From Colwellia piezophila ATCC BAA-637 (GTDB taxonomy: Bacteria > Pseudomonadota > Gammaproteobacteria > Enterobacterales > Alteromonadaceae), in contig NZ_KB905167.1 of the NCBI RefSeq assembly GCF_000378625.1, forward strand, positions 62,001-126,000: a stretch of DNA of 64,000 bases, written 5' to 3'. This document shows, one piece after another, positions 1 to 9,711 of the stretch. Both the position numbers and the translations under genes were made by a program. Under the pieces are notes generated by a model that searched no databases, was not told the DNA's origin, and saw only the letters and a program-made list of their open reading frames with translations. Position 1 is the stretch's first letter, and the number at the start of each line of letters is the position of its first letter.

Positions 1-726
1 GTTAATTATGCTAAGTTGGTGGGTGTTGAAGTTGAAGATGTATTAGCAAGCTTTGATGCCCTTGGTGCCGCTAGTATTCAACGCAGTGAACTGTTGAGTT
101 TTTCTAATGAAACGACTAAACAAGCTGAGCATAGTCGTGTTATGTGGTTAAGCTATTTAATCGTCGCTGTTTTAGTTGGTTTGACCATATTATGGTGGCA
201 ACAAGAGAGTAACCACCCAGCCGTCACTACCTTAACAGCACAGCCCTTGGCAGATACACTGCTAAAGAAAGACGTTGAAAAGCTTAGTAATGAAACACTA
301 ACAAAGACCGCAGAACAGCTTACCAATGACGAGCAAGTTGTAACAGCTCAAGCAAGTGAAAAAAAAACGCTAACTGACATTGAGGCAAGTGCCAATACCG
401 CGCCTTCTATTGTGAATAAAGCTGTAGTTTCAGCTGATAGAAAAATAGATGACAAACCTCAACCGCAGGAGCCTGAGATAAGTACTGCAGTGTTTACTTT
501 TAATGGTGATTGCTGGGTCAATATTTATGATGCTACTGGTGAAAGAATTGCCTGGGGCATTAAAAAGTCAGGTTATGTGATGACTATTAAAGGTAAGGCG
601 CCACTGCGTATTACGGTTGGCAAACCTGAGTTAACCAGTATTGTATTTAATGGGAAACCGGTAGATATGTCGGCCTTTAATGTTGGCAATATTGCTAAAT
701 TTAACTTACCCATTATCATTGAGTAG
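1..726 (+). CDS. rodZ: RodZ, C-terminal part (cytoskeletal protein), 5'-truncated
   Basis: The open frame runs in from the left edge, so the N-terminal helix-turn-helix that binds MreB is missing. What remains is the end of the cytoplasmic part, one transmembrane helix of about 20 hydrophobic residues ending in ILWW (nt 140-200), a Thr/Ala/Gln-rich periplasmic linker, and a C-terminal domain (about nt 490-720) with the DUF4115 pattern (GDCWVNIYDATGERIAWG, then VGKPELTSIVFNGKPVD). RodZ tethers MreB to the rod-shape peptidoglycan machinery. The following ispG-hisS-yfgM-bamB-der order, the same as in E. coli, supports the name. The GTG at 16 is an internal codon. Confidence 0.9.
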   Translation, partial: VNYAKLVGVEVEDVLASFDALGAASIQRSELLSFSNETTKQAEHSRVMWLSYLIVAVLVGLTILWWQQESNHPAVTTLTAQPLADTLLKKDVEKLSNETLTKTAEQLTNDEQVVTAQASEKKTLTDIEASANTAPSIVNKAVVSADRKIDDKPQPQEPEISTAVFTFNGDCWVNIYDATGERIAWGIKKSGYVMTIKGKAPLRITVGKPELTSIVFNGKPVDMSAFNVGNIAKFNLPIIIE

Positions 727-831
727 TTAATATTAAATAGGCAGTATTAATACCTATTGCAGAATATATACTGTTGAGTCGTTTTTAGGGTTTATCCTTC
801 GTTTAGCTATTAGCTTATATAAAGAAAAATT

Positions 832-1962
832 ATGTTTAAAGAATCTCCAATTATACGCCGCGTATCACGTCAAATTATGGTCGGTAATGTGCCCGTTGGC
901 GGCGGTGCTCCAATCACCGTGCAATCAATGACTAATACCTTGACTACAGATGTTGCCGCCACTGTCGCGCAGATAAAAGCGCTAGAAGCGGTTGGTGCTG
1001 ATATTGTTCGTGTCAGCGTGCCAACAATGGATGCAGCTGAAGCCTTTCGTGAAATCAAAAAACAAGTCAATGTACCTTTAGTCGCTGACATTCATTTTGA
1101 TTACCGTATCGCGTTAAAAGTTGCTGAGTATGGCGCTGATTGTTTGCGTATCAATCCAGGTAATATTGGTCGTGAAGATAGAGTACGTAGTGTGGTTGAA
1201 TGTGCTCGAGATAATAATATCCCCATTCGTATTGGTGTCAATGGCGGTTCACTTGAGAAAGACATTCAAGAAAAATATACCGAGCCAACAGCTGAAGCTT
1301 TGTTAGAATCGGCTATGCGGCATGTTGATATACTCGATAGATTAAATTTTCACGAATTTAAAGTCAGTGTCAAAGCTTCGGATGTATTCCTTGCCGTTGA
1401 GTCTTATAAATTACTGGCTAAACAAATTGATAACCCTTTACATCTAGGCATCACTGAAGCGGGCGGTTTACGTTCTGGCTCGGTAAAATCATCAGTAGGT
1501 TTGGGCATATTATTGGCGCAAGGTATTGGCGATACGATACGTATTTCATTAGCTGCGGACCCGATTGAAGAAATTAAAGTGGGTTTTGATATTTTAAAAT
1601 CACTTAAACTTCGAAGCCGTGGCATTAACTTAATTGCTTGTCCAAGTTGTTCTCGACAAGAGTTTGATGTGGTAGCAACGGTTAATGCCTTAGAGCAGCG
1701 TATCGAAGATATTATGACGCCGATGGATGTGTCAATTATTGGCTGTATTGTTAATGGTCCAGGTGAAGCTATGGTGTCAGATTTAGGCTTAACAGGCAGC
1801 AGTAAAAAAAGCGGCTTTTATTTAGATGGCATACGTCAAAAAGAGCGCTTTGATAATAATAACCTTGTTGATCAACTTGAACAGCGTATCCGCGCTAAAG
1901 CACACGCGATAAATGAACGCGAAGATGCAAAGAACAAAATTGACTTCCAGTCAGTCGATTAA
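832..1962 (+). CDS. ispG: 4-hydroxy-3-methylbut-2-en-1-yl diphosphate synthase (flavodoxin)
   Basis: IspG (GcpE) converts 2-C-methyl-D-erythritol 2,4-cyclodiphosphate to HMBPP in the MEP isoprenoid pathway, using a [4Fe-4S] cluster and reduced flavodoxin. The 376-residue product has the full TIM-barrel region and the C-terminal cluster domain. Cluster ligands are visible: Cys270 and Cys273 in [10 protein letters not shown] and Cys305 in GCIVNGPGE, with the conserved Glu312 after them, the same numbering as E. coli. Length is normal. The start is ATG at 832. It follows rodZ by about 105 bp and precedes hisS on the same strand. Confidence 0.97.
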   Translation: MFKESPIIRRVSRQIMVGNVPVGGGAPITVQSMTNTLTTDVAATVAQIKALEAVGADIVRVSVPTMDAAEAFREIKKQVNVPLVADIHFDYRIALKVAEYGADCLRINPGNIGREDRVRSVVECARDNNIPIRIGVNGGSLEKDIQEKYTEPTAEALLESAMRHVDILDRLNFHEFKVSVKASDVFLAVESYKLLAKQIDNPLHLGITEAGGLRSGSVKSSVGLGILLAQGIGDTIRISLAADPIEEIKVGFDILKSLKLRSRGINLIACPSCSRQEFDVVATVNALEQRIEDIMTPMDVSIIGCIVNGPGEAMVSDLGLTGSSKKSGFYLDGIRQKERFDNNNLVDQLEQRIRAKAHAINEREDAKNKIDFQSVD

Positions 1963-2017
1963 CTTCTGATAATAACCAGCGAATAAATCATGAGTTTATT
2001 AGCGCCCTGTTATTAGG

Positions 2018-2023
2018 TATACT
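2018..2023 (+). promoter_or_regulatory. Candidate -10 box for hisS
   Basis: TATACT lies in the 177-bp ispG-hisS gap, about 120 bp before the hisS start. It is followed by the GC-rich palindromic stretch GCGCGCTGCGC. A good -35 is not visible (TTTATT at the expected spacing), so this is a weak candidate. Confidence 0.35.
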
Positions 2024-2076
2024 GCGCGCTGCGCAAATTTAACACAGTACTTAATATCTAAATAATTAAGTGTGAC

Positions 2077-2106
2077 GCTGAAAGACATAGGCTTAAGTCT
2101 TTCAGC
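2077..2106 (+). other. Hairpin in the hisS leader
   Basis: A perfect 10-bp inverted repeat, GCTGAAAGAC / GTCTTTCAGC, with a 10-nt loop sits 33 bp before the GTG start of hisS. Only TTTA follows it, so it is a poor intrinsic terminator. It may be a leader structure or a partial terminator for ispG. Confidence 0.5.
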
Positions 2107-2139
2107 TTTACCTAAAGAATAAGAAAGAGAGATCCCTCA

Positions 2140-3420
2140 GTGGCTAAACATAATACTCTACAAGCAATCCGTGGCATGAATGATTGTCTTCCTAGCGAAA
2201 CCAATATTTGGCAAATGGTCGAAAAAATACTGCGCCGTGTTGCCAGTAATTATGGTTTTGCTGAAATTCGCATGCCAATTGTTGAGTCAACCGCATTATT
2301 TAAACGCGGTATTGGTGAAGTAACCGATATTGTTGAAAAAGAAATGTACACCTTTGACGACTTAAATGGCGATAGTTTAACGCTGCGTCCAGAAGGTACG
2401 GCAAGCTGTGTTCGTGCGGGTATTCAGCACGGCTTATTGTATAACCAAGAACAACGTCTTTGGTATATGGGCCCTATGTTTCGCCACGAAAGACCACAAA
2501 AAGGTCGTTACCGCCAATTCCATCAATTTGGCCTAGAAGCCTTTGGCATAGCGACTCCGGACATAGATGCTGAAATTATTTTACTCACAGCACGTTTATG
2601 GAAGGAACTTGGCATCAATGAGTTTGTCACACTAGAGTTGAATTCATTAGGATCAAACGAAGAACGTGCAAATTACCGCGAAGCTTTGATTGCATATTTG
2701 CTTGAACATGAATCGTTACTTGATGATGACTCTAAGCGTCGTATGCACACTAACCCGTTAAGAGTTTTGGATAGTAAAAATCCAAAAGTTCAAGAGGCCT
2801 TAGTTAATGCACCTAAATTATCAGATTATTTTGGTGAAGAAACGCAAGCGCACTTTGATACCCTATGTGCTCGGTTAGATGCTGCAGGCATTAACTATAT
2901 TTTAAACGAGCGCCTTGTACGTGGTTTAGATTATTATAATCGCACGGTGTTTGAATGGGTTACTACGACATTAGGTTCACAAGGTACTATTTGTGCAGGT
3001 GGCCGCTATGATGGTTTAGTCGAACAACTTGGTGGTAAAGCAACGCCAGCATTTGGTTTTGCTTTAGGTATCGAACGTTTAGTCTTAATGCTAACAGAGT
3101 TAGGTAAAGTCACTAATATTCGACCACAGGTAGATGCTTATGTGGTTATATTAGGTGATGACGCACAAATTACCGCAAATAGGTTAGCTGAACAATGGCG
3201 TGATCAAGTACCAGAGTTAAGATTGCAATGTCACTGTGGTGGCGGCAATATGAAAAAACAATTAAAACGTGCCGATAAATCCGGCGCACAAATCGCGTTA
3301 ATATTGGGTGATGATGAAATTGCTCAAGAGAAAGTGATGGTGAAATACCTACGTGGACAAAAAGAACAACAAAGCGTGGCATTTACTCAAATTGCTGACT
3401 TGTTAACTGAATTAATTTAA
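2140..3420 (+). CDS. hisS: Histidyl-tRNA synthetase
   Basis: HisRS charges tRNA-His. The 426-residue product matches the usual bacterial length (E. coli 424). Class II motifs are visible: motif 2 around [14 protein letters not shown] and [13 protein letters not shown], the histidine-specific [13 protein letters not shown], and motif 3 [11 protein letters not shown]. The C-terminal anticodon-binding domain starts near residue 330. The start is GTG at 2140, chosen because AAGAGAGA lies at a suitable distance upstream and [15 protein letters not shown] matches the family N-terminus. yfgM follows after 23 bp, so the two are probably cotranscribed. Confidence 0.97.
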   Translation: MAKHNTLQAIRGMNDCLPSETNIWQMVEKILRRVASNYGFAEIRMPIVESTALFKRGIGEVTDIVEKEMYTFDDLNGDSLTLRPEGTASCVRAGIQHGLLYNQEQRLWYMGPMFRHERPQKGRYRQFHQFGLEAFGIATPDIDAEIILLTARLWKELGINEFVTLELNSLGSNEERANYREALIAYLLEHESLLDDDSKRRMHTNPLRVLDSKNPKVQEALVNAPKLSDYFGEETQAHFDTLCARLDAAGINYILNERLVRGLDYYNRTVFEWVTTTLGSQGTICAGGRYDGLVEQLGGKATPAFGFALGIERLVLMLTELGKVTNIRPQVDAYVVILGDDAQITANRLAEQWRDQVPELRLQCHCGGGNMKKQLKRADKSGAQIALILGDDEIAQEKVMVKYLRGQKEQQSVAFTQIADLLTELI

Positions 3421-3443
3421 GGGCTTTAAGCCAAGGTGAAGTA

Positions 3444-4130
3444 GTGGAAATTTATCAAACGGAAGAACAACAAGTAGAAGCGATTAAAAGTTTTTGGCAA
3501 AAAAATGGCAATACGATTATTGCTGGTATTGCTTTAGGTTTTGCTGGTTTTATCGGTTTTAATCTTTATCAAGACAATAAATTAGAGCAAGAATTTGCGG
3601 TATCTGATAGTTACCAAGCACTTATGGACGCAAGTGCTAAGAATGCTAAAGACTTCACGGTCAACGGTGAAAAGTTTATCAGTGAAAATGGTGATAATAG
3701 CTATGTTGCTTTAACGGCACTGGCACTTGCTAAAGAGTCTGCTTCTCATAAAGATTGGCAACAAGTCGAAAAGCAATTAACAACGGCAATTAAGACCGCA
3801 CCAACAGACGGTATTAAAGCTATTGCCAGCCTACGTTTAGCACGTGTGCAAGTTGAACTTGAGCAGTATACGCAAGCCTTAGCGACTTTGAATAACAATT
3901 TACCGGCATCGTTTACCGCGGCGATTGAAGAAATTAAAGGTGATGCCTACTTAAAACAGGGTAAGAAAGATCTCGCCCGTAATGCTTACCAAGCAGCTAT
4001 TGCGGCTGATGGTTTAGCGACAAGCCCAAGCTTACAAATTAAATTAGATGATTTAGCCCAAGCCACTATATTACCTGTGACTACACCAGTAGTCGTAACA
4101 CCGGTAGTAACCGAAGCTGACGCTAAATAA
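3444..4130 (+). CDS. yfgM: YfgM-like ancillary SecYEG chaperone (TPR, membrane-anchored)
   Basis: A 228-residue protein of the YfgM/DUF2133 family. A short cytoplasmic N-terminus is followed by one transmembrane helix (about residues 21-42, rich in I, A, G, F) and a periplasmic TPR-like region with repeated helix pairs (for example LEQYTQALATLNNNLP and LKQGKKDLARNAYQAAI). In E. coli YfgM pairs with PpiD at the Sec translocon. The tail carries a short PVVTPVV repeat. The start is GTG at 3444, 23 bp after hisS and 47 bp before bamB. Confidence 0.9.
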   Translation: MEIYQTEEQQVEAIKSFWQKNGNTIIAGIALGFAGFIGFNLYQDNKLEQEFAVSDSYQALMDASAKNAKDFTVNGEKFISENGDNSYVALTALALAKESASHKDWQQVEKQLTTAIKTAPTDGIKAIASLRLARVQVELEQYTQALATLNNNLPASFTAAIEEIKGDAYLKQGKKDLARNAYQAAIAADGLATSPSLQIKLDDLAQATILPVTTPVVVTPVVTEADAK

Positions 4131-4177
4131 CTTACTGGTTATTTAGCCCTTCATTTATTGTAGTTAAAAGGCAAAGT

Positions 4178-5422
4178 ATGCGTTATTTTGATAAAATTTT
4201 TTTTAACGGCTTTAGTGCTAAAAAAGTATTAACCATCATCTTGTTATCTTCAAGCTTACTCGCTTGTTCATCAAATGATGATGAAGACCCAAGTACCAAA
4301 GTTGCAGAGCTAAGCAATTTAGACAACGCTTTTGACGTTGAAGTCATCTGGGAACGCAGCGTTGGCGATGGCGTGGCAGATTACTTTTCACGGATAAAAC
4401 CAATTGTTGCTTATGGCAAAGTTTACAGTGCTAGCCGTATGGGCGATGTTGTTGCTTTTGATCAACAAAGTGGCAAACGAGCTTGGCTCGCTGACTTAAG
4501 TGATATCAATAATGAACGTAGTTTCTGGGATAGTCGCGTTTCTGCATTAGTCGCAGGTGGACCTATCGCGGGCCTGAATAAAATATTTTTAGGTACTGAA
4601 AACGGAGAAGTTTTTGCCCTTGATGCAGAAACTGGCGAGCTTGTTTGGAAAGCCAAAATTAAAGGTGAAGTGATCACTGCGCCTGCCATTGATTCTGGTG
4701 TCTTAGTGGTAAACTCAGCTTCAGGTATAATGAAAGCGTTTGATGCCAATACGGGTGAAGAGTTATGGAAGGTTGAGCAAGATGTTCCCGCGCTTACTTT
4801 ACGTGGTATTAGCACACCAGTTATTGCCTCTGGCGGCGTCTTAATTGGTTCAGGCAAAGGTGAACTAGGTGTTTACATCCTTGAAAAAGGTCAAGCAGGC
4901 TGGACCACTGAAGTTGGTGAAGCAACAGGCTCTACAGAGCTGCAACGGGTTATTGATCTTGATTCAGCGCCGGTTGTTTTTGGTGATAAAATTTATGCAA
5001 TATCCGCTCGTGGTAACTTAGTTGCCATAGAGTTACAATCGGGCCGGATTTTATGGAAACGCCAATATTCGTCCTATCGACAAATAGCAGTTCACCGTAA
5101 TGACATCTTCATTACCAATACCCAAGGTCATATATATGCCTTAAATCGTATTAATGGTATTGAGCGTTGGAGTAATGTGGAATTAACCAATCGTGGTGTT
5201 ACCGGACCGGCTGTTGTTGATAGCTATATTGTTGTCGGTGATTTTGAAGGCTATTTACACTGGTTAGATCAAGACACCGGTGAAATCGTCTCTCGCCATA
5301 AAGTTGATAGTAGCGGTATCCATACAACGCCAACAGTGTCAGGTGATGTTTTGTATAGTCAATCACGTGATGGTGATTTACAAGCTATCGTCACACCAGA
5401 AATTATCAGTGCAGCACAATAA
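4178..5422 (+). CDS. bamB: Outer membrane assembly lipoprotein BamB
   Basis: BamB is the beta-propeller lipoprotein of the BAM complex that inserts outer-membrane beta-barrel proteins. The 414-residue product has a signal peptide with a lipobox SLLAC (Cys30), then repeated PQQ/WD40-like blades: DQQSGKRAW, DAETGELVWK, DANTGEELWK, ELQSGRILWK, DQDTGEIVSR. The N-terminus is slightly extended (charged MRYFDKIFFNGFSAKK). It lies between yfgM and der as in E. coli. A terminator-like hairpin follows. Confidence 0.96.
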   Translation: MRYFDKIFFNGFSAKKVLTIILLSSSLLACSSNDDEDPSTKVAELSNLDNAFDVEVIWERSVGDGVADYFSRIKPIVAYGKVYSASRMGDVVAFDQQSGKRAWLADLSDINNERSFWDSRVSALVAGGPIAGLNKIFLGTENGEVFALDAETGELVWKAKIKGEVITAPAIDSGVLVVNSASGIMKAFDANTGEELWKVEQDVPALTLRGISTPVIASGGVLIGSGKGELGVYILEKGQAGWTTEVGEATGSTELQRVIDLDSAPVVFGDKIYAISARGNLVAIELQSGRILWKRQYSSYRQIAVHRNDIFITNTQGHIYALNRINGIERWSNVELTNRGVTGPAVVDSYIVVGDFEGYLHWLDQDTGEIVSRHKVDSSGIHTTPTVSGDVLYSQSRDGDLQAIVTPEIISAAQ

Positions 5423-5528
5423 ATGGCACTGTTTCTAGCTGCTTCTATAAAAAGAAGTGACTAGAAAAATACTATTTCAATTAGCTTATTCTCACTCAGA
5501 AGAATAAAACGATTTGTTTTGGTATACT

Positions 5529-5573
5529 AACGGCTCCTATGCAAAGTGCATCAGGGGCCGTTGCTTGTTTTTA
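5529..5573 (+). terminator. Terminator after bamB
   Basis: AACGGCTCCT pairs with AGGGGCCGTT (one G-U), with an inner ATGC/GCAT extension, followed by GCTTGTTTTT. This would end the hisS-yfgM-bamB transcript. TATACT at 5523-5528, just before the hairpin, is a possible -10 for der. Confidence 0.7.
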
Positions 5574-5696
5574 GTAGTATCATTTTTTAATAGTTTGGGC
5601 AAAATTGCCTTACTTGTTGTTTTTGATATTTAGTTTTTATATTTGTTTGAAAAACCATGCATTACTCGCTTGTATGGTTATTTCTTTGAGGTGCTC

Positions 5697-7178
5697 ATGC
5701 TTCCTGTAGTTGCTCTTGTTGGCCGTCCTAATGTCGGAAAATCAACGTTATTTAACCGTTTAACCCGTAGTCGAGATGCACTTGTTGCAGATTACCCTGG
5801 TCTAACTCGCGATCGTCAGTACGGTCAGGCTCAAGTAGAAGAACACCCATTTATTGTTATTGATACCGGTGGTATTAATGGTGATGAAAAGGGCATTGAC
5901 GTAAAGATGGCTGAACAGTCGTTACTGGCGATTGAAGAAGCCGATGCGGTACTTTTTTTAGTTGATGCCCGTGAGGGCTTGACCTCAGCTGATCATGGTA
6001 TTGCTGATCATTTGCGTAAACAAAATAAAAAAATATTCGTCGTTGCCAATAAAATTGATGGTATTCATGGCGACTCAGCGGTTGCTGAATTCTATTCTTT
6101 AGGTTTAGGTGAACATGTTCATCAAATTGCTGCTGCCCATGGTCGTGGTGTTACGCAACTGTTAACGCTTGCTTTAACGCCGCATATTGAAGCTTTGTCT
6201 AATCCTATTCAGCCAAAAGAAGAGGGTGAAGAAAATGATGAGTTTGCTGAGGAAATTGAACTTACCGAAGAACAGTTAGCTAAAAAGCTTGAAGGTGAGC
6301 CGAAAGAAAATGACAAAATAAAATTAGCTATTATTGGCCGTCCTAATGTAGGTAAGTCAACACTAACTAACCGTATATTGGGTGAAGAACGTGTTGTTGT
6401 TTATGATCAGCCGGGTACTACTCGCGATAGCGTTTATATTCCTATGGAGCGCAATGGTCGTGAATATACCTTAATTGACACTGCCGGTATCCGCCGTCGT
6501 AAAAATGTTACTGATGTGGTAGAAAAGTATTCAGTGATTAAAACCTTACGTGCCATTGAAGATGCCAACGTTTGTCTGCTTATCATTGATGCACAAGATG
6601 GCATTAGCGATCAAGACTTAAGTTTATTAGGCTTTATTCTCGAAGCAGGGCGTTCTTTAGTGCTTGCAGTAAATAAGTGGGACGGTTTAGAAGACCATCA
6701 AAAAGATCGTATTAAGACAGAACTTGATAGACGTTTAGGCTTTATTGATTTTGCTCGTATACACTTTATCTCAGCGTTACATGGTACCGGTGTTGGTCAC
6801 TTGTTTGAATCAGTAGAAGAAGCTTTTGTTTCAGCGACAAAACGTATTTCTACTGCTATGGTTACTAAAATACTCGATATGGCTGTTTTTGATCACCAAC
6901 CGGCATTACATCAAGGACGTCGTATTAAGCTTAAATATGCTCATGCGGGTGGTTATAATCCGCCTATCATTATTATTCATGGTAACTTAGCGAAGAAATT
7001 ACCCATGTCTTATAAACGTTATTTAATGAACTATTATCGTAAATCATTAAAAATGATGGGAACCCCTATCCGCATTCAGTTTAAAGATACCGTGAACCCC
7101 TTTGCTGGCAAGAAAAAATTGAACTATACACAGCAAAAGAAAATTGCTCGTTTAACGCAAGGTTACAAAAAAGATTAG
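5697..7178 (+). CDS. der: Ribosome-assembly GTPase Der (EngA)
   Basis: Der is an essential GTPase in 50S subunit maturation with two G domains in tandem. Both P-loops are present as GRPNVGKS (residue 9 and about residue 214), each with DTxG (DTGGIN, DTAGIR) and NKxD (NKIDG, NKWDG). An acidic linker joins them, and the C-terminal KH-like domain is complete. The frame is open upstream to a TTG at 5643. I chose ATG 5697 because GAGG precedes it and [16 protein letters not shown] is the family N-terminus; this gives 493 residues, close to E. coli (490). Confidence 0.96.
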   Translation: MLPVVALVGRPNVGKSTLFNRLTRSRDALVADYPGLTRDRQYGQAQVEEHPFIVIDTGGINGDEKGIDVKMAEQSLLAIEEADAVLFLVDAREGLTSADHGIADHLRKQNKKIFVVANKIDGIHGDSAVAEFYSLGLGEHVHQIAAAHGRGVTQLLTLALTPHIEALSNPIQPKEEGEENDEFAEEIELTEEQLAKKLEGEPKENDKIKLAIIGRPNVGKSTLTNRILGEERVVVYDQPGTTRDSVYIPMERNGREYTLIDTAGIRRRKNVTDVVEKYSVIKTLRAIEDANVCLLIIDAQDGISDQDLSLLGFILEAGRSLVLAVNKWDGLEDHQKDRIKTELDRRLGFIDFARIHFISALHGTGVGHLFESVEEAFVSATKRISTAMVTKILDMAVFDHQPALHQGRRIKLKYAHAGGYNPPIIIIHGNLAKKLPMSYKRYLMNYYRKSLKMMGTPIRIQFKDTVNPFAGKKKLNYTQQKKIARLTQGYKKD

Positions 7179-7198
7179 TCTTTGTTAACACCGCTATC

Positions 7199-7235
7199 AT
7201 TGCAACCGGCACAAAAGTGTCTGTTGCAATTTTTA
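7199..7235 (+). terminator. Terminator after der
   Basis: ATTGCAAC/GTTGCAAT is a perfect 8-bp stem extended inward around an AAAA loop and followed directly by TTTT. It lies 20 bp after the der stop codon. Confidence 0.75.
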
Positions 7236-7288
7236 GCTGATTTAACTAAGGTAACAGGTACGCTCCACATTCTATCTTATTGAAAAAT

Positions 7289-7969
7289 ATGACTGGACAA
7301 GCAATTTTAACCGACCCAACTAAACCTTCTGCGCACAATTTAGTTTTTTTTAAAGCGGGTGCGCCTATCACTATTGATATCGCTACGCCTGCCGGGCAAA
7401 AAAGAAGATTTAATACCATTTTTATTGGCTATCTACCTAAAAAGTATGTTTTAGTTGAATTTCCTGATGCCTCTAAGTTAGGTAACTTTTCTCAATATAT
7501 AGCTCAAGGCACAGTGGTCACCGTTCGAGGTTTGATTGAGGGCCATGATGGTGCGGCTATTGCCTTTATAAGTACGATAAAACAAACCCTACAAATGCCG
7601 TCACGCTGTATGGTGTTAGATATACCAACTACTGTCACTTTACAGCGATTACGCTCATCAGTGCGCATTGATACTCATATCAATGCGAAAGCTAAAATAG
7701 ATGGGGTCTATTGGCAAACAGTCTTAACCAATTTATCGGTTGATGGTGGGCAGTTAGATATCATTAATGGTGAGAAACTGTTGTTAGCAGAAAATAAACT
7801 TATTGAGATAGTCGTTGAGAAAGAGGCTGGGGAAAAGAGTCTTAAGGTGGATGCGACCATTTGTAATATTAAGCAGCAAATTGATGGGATATCTTTCGGC
7901 GTTAAATTTAATAAAATCAGTAAGCAGCAAGTCATTGAATTGCTGTATCAAGCGCTCACACAAGAATAG
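7289..7969 (+). CDS. PilZ-domain protein, probable c-di-GMP receptor (YcgR-like layout)
   Basis: A 226-residue soluble protein. The N-terminal half resembles the PilZN/YcgR-type flagellar-brake domain. The C-terminal half carries the PilZ signature: RxxxR as RSSVR (residues 122-126) and the second motif NLSVDGG (residues 148-154). These residues bind cyclic di-GMP in the family, so binding is likely; the output (motility, polysaccharide or other) is not shown by the sequence. ATG 7289 is chosen over the upstream TTG 7280. It stands alone after the der terminator and converges on xseA. Confidence 0.8.
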   Translation: MTGQAILTDPTKPSAHNLVFFKAGAPITIDIATPAGQKRRFNTIFIGYLPKKYVLVEFPDASKLGNFSQYIAQGTVVTVRGLIEGHDGAAIAFISTIKQTLQMPSRCMVLDIPTTVTLQRLRSSVRIDTHINAKAKIDGVYWQTVLTNLSVDGGQLDIINGEKLLLAENKLIEIVVEKEAGEKSLKVDATICNIKQQIDGISFGVKFNKISKQQVIELLYQALTQE

Positions 7970-8013
7970 GGGCTTGATAACCTTTTTAAATCTTTCCCTC
8001 AGACTAGTTAGAG

Positions 8014-9348
8014 CTAAATAACTCGGGTATTTATCTTACCGTCACTTAACTGCACACTTATTTCTTCACCTTGAACCACTTGATTAACTTTTGTTATCAC
8101 CGCATTGTCTTTATTCCGGGTAACACTATAGCCACGAGCAATAGTGGACAATGGGCTAACAAGTTGTAATTGCTCAATTATATTTACAAATCGTTCACTT
8201 TTATGCTGCAAAGTATTGTGCATAGCTTGCGTAATTCTATGCTCATTTTGTTTAACTTTCTGTTGTTGTAATTGAATCACTTTTAGGGGGGATTGTTGTA
8301 ATAACCTTTGGCTAAGTTGAGCTGGCTTAGCTTGTACCTGGACAATATTACGCTTCATTGCTTGTTTTAAACGTAAGGCTAATTCATCGGCTTTTTGTTG
8401 CTGTAATTGTAACTGTTGCTCGGGGTGGACTTGCGATAAGCGATGTTTTAAATAGTTTATTTCACTGCCTAAATGGGCAAGTTTTATTTGCTGAGCTTTA
8501 AGTAAACGTCGTTTAAGCATTACTACATGATTAAGCAATTCACTACTATCACTTGAGACTAACTCTGCAGCTGCAGAAGGGGTTGCGGCGCGTAAGTCAG
8601 CAACATAGTCACTGAGCGTGGTATCTATTTCATGGCCAACAGCGCTGATCACCGGTAGATCACTTTGATAAATAGCACGGACAACACTTTCCTCATTGAA
8701 TGGCCATAAATCTTCTAAAGAGCCACCGCCTCTACCAACAATAAGTACATCACATTCATTACGGCTATTGGCACGTTCGATAGCATGACAAATATCACCT
8801 TGCGCATATTCGCCTTGTACTAAGGCCGGGTAGATAATCGCTTTGATATTAGGATTACGACGCTTGAGTACGGTTAAAATATCTTTTACCGCGGCACCAG
8901 TCGGCGAGGTGATAATACCGACACAATTAATATGTGTTGGTATTGCTTTTTTATGGCTTAAATCAAATAACCCTTGTGCGTTGAGTTTGTTTTTCAATTG
9001 TTCGAATTGTTGACGCAATATGCCCGCGCCAGCATCTTCCATATGCTCAATAATTAATTGGAAATCACCACGGGGCTCATATAAAGAAACTTTAGCGCGC
9101 ACTAACACTTGTTGGCCATTACTCGGTTTTGCGCCTGTGCCTAAACGAACGCGTCTATTGCTGCCTTTAAACATGGCGCACTTAACTTGCGATTTTGCGT
9201 CTTTCAAAGACAAGTACCAGTGGCCAGAGCTAGCCGCAATAAAGTTAGAAACTTCGCCGGTTAACCACACCGTATTTAGTTCACTTTCTAGAATAAAGCG
9301 TACTTTTTTGGTTAATTCGCTTATTTGTAATATATGCTGTTGGCTCAT
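8014..9348 (-). CDS. xseA: Exodeoxyribonuclease VII large subunit
   Basis: XseA is the catalytic subunit of ExoVII, which degrades single-stranded DNA from both ends. The 444-residue product has the N-terminal OB fold (ILQISELTKKVRFILE, VWLTGEVSNF), the nuclease core with VGIITSPTGAAVKDIL, IVGRGGGSLEDLWPFNEE and SAVGHEIDTTLSDYVADLRAATPSAAAEL, and a long Gln-rich coiled coil (about residues 270-370). The length is typical (E. coli 456). It is divergent from guaB. No xseB is visible in the window. Confidence 0.96.
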   Translation of the reverse strand: MSQQHILQISELTKKVRFILESELNTVWLTGEVSNFIAASSGHWYLSLKDAKSQVKCAMFKGSNRRVRLGTGAKPSNGQQVLVRAKVSLYEPRGDFQLIIEHMEDAGAGILRQQFEQLKNKLNAQGLFDLSHKKAIPTHINCVGIITSPTGAAVKDILTVLKRRNPNIKAIIYPALVQGEYAQGDICHAIERANSRNECDVLIVGRGGGSLEDLWPFNEESVVRAIYQSDLPVISAVGHEIDTTLSDYVADLRAATPSAAAELVSSDSSELLNHVVMLKRRLLKAQQIKLAHLGSEINYLKHRLSQVHPEQQLQLQQQKADELALRLKQAMKRNIVQVQAKPAQLSQRLLQQSPLKVIQLQQQKVKQNEHRITQAMHNTLQHKSERFVNIIEQLQLVSPLSTIARGYSVTRNKDNAVITKVNQVVQGEEISVQLSDGKINTRVI

Positions 9349-9711
9349 AATGCAGAGGTTATCGTAGTTTTGTGTAGACAGATAGCCCGCTAGTATATCA
9401 AGTCTACTGTAATAATGCCGAACTCATAATCGCTAATCTCATAAGCATAATTTGCAAGTATCTAGTGCATTTTGTTCAATTTTTATATTTTTTGTAATCC
9501 CGTTAATTAGTTGACATATCTGTCAGTAATTAGCTAATAGGACATTAATCCAAATTATATTCTTATAAATAAAGTATTTCGGCACTATTATTGCGTTGTT
9601 TTAGAGTGAGTTGATAAAAGTTTAAAAAATAGGTTTACCTAAAACAAGAAAACGGTTAAAATTTTGCCGCAATATTCACTCCCTAACCAACCTTTTTAGA
9701 GAGATGTTGCG
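9349..9711. promoter_or_regulatory. xseA-guaB intergenic region with a candidate guaB promoter
   Basis: This 363-bp divergent gap holds no ORF. A consensus -35 TTGACA (9511-9516) precedes TAATAG (9535-9540) at 18 bp, facing guaB. The -35 is part of a small inverted repeat TGACA-TATC-TGTCA, which might be an operator; I see no basis for naming PurR. AGAGAGATGTTGCGATG gives guaB a good ribosome-binding site. Confidence 0.4.

Noticed and set aside
5643..5696. TTG-initiated extension of der
   Set aside because: The 18 extra residues do not resemble Der N-termini, and ATG 5697 has GAGG at a good distance.
9511..9527. TGACATATCTGTCA at the guaB promoter as a fourth copy of the GACATATTATGTC operator
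   Set aside because: The arms are similar, but the spacing is one base shorter and the centre differs, so it is a different palindrome; it stays only a possible guaB operator.
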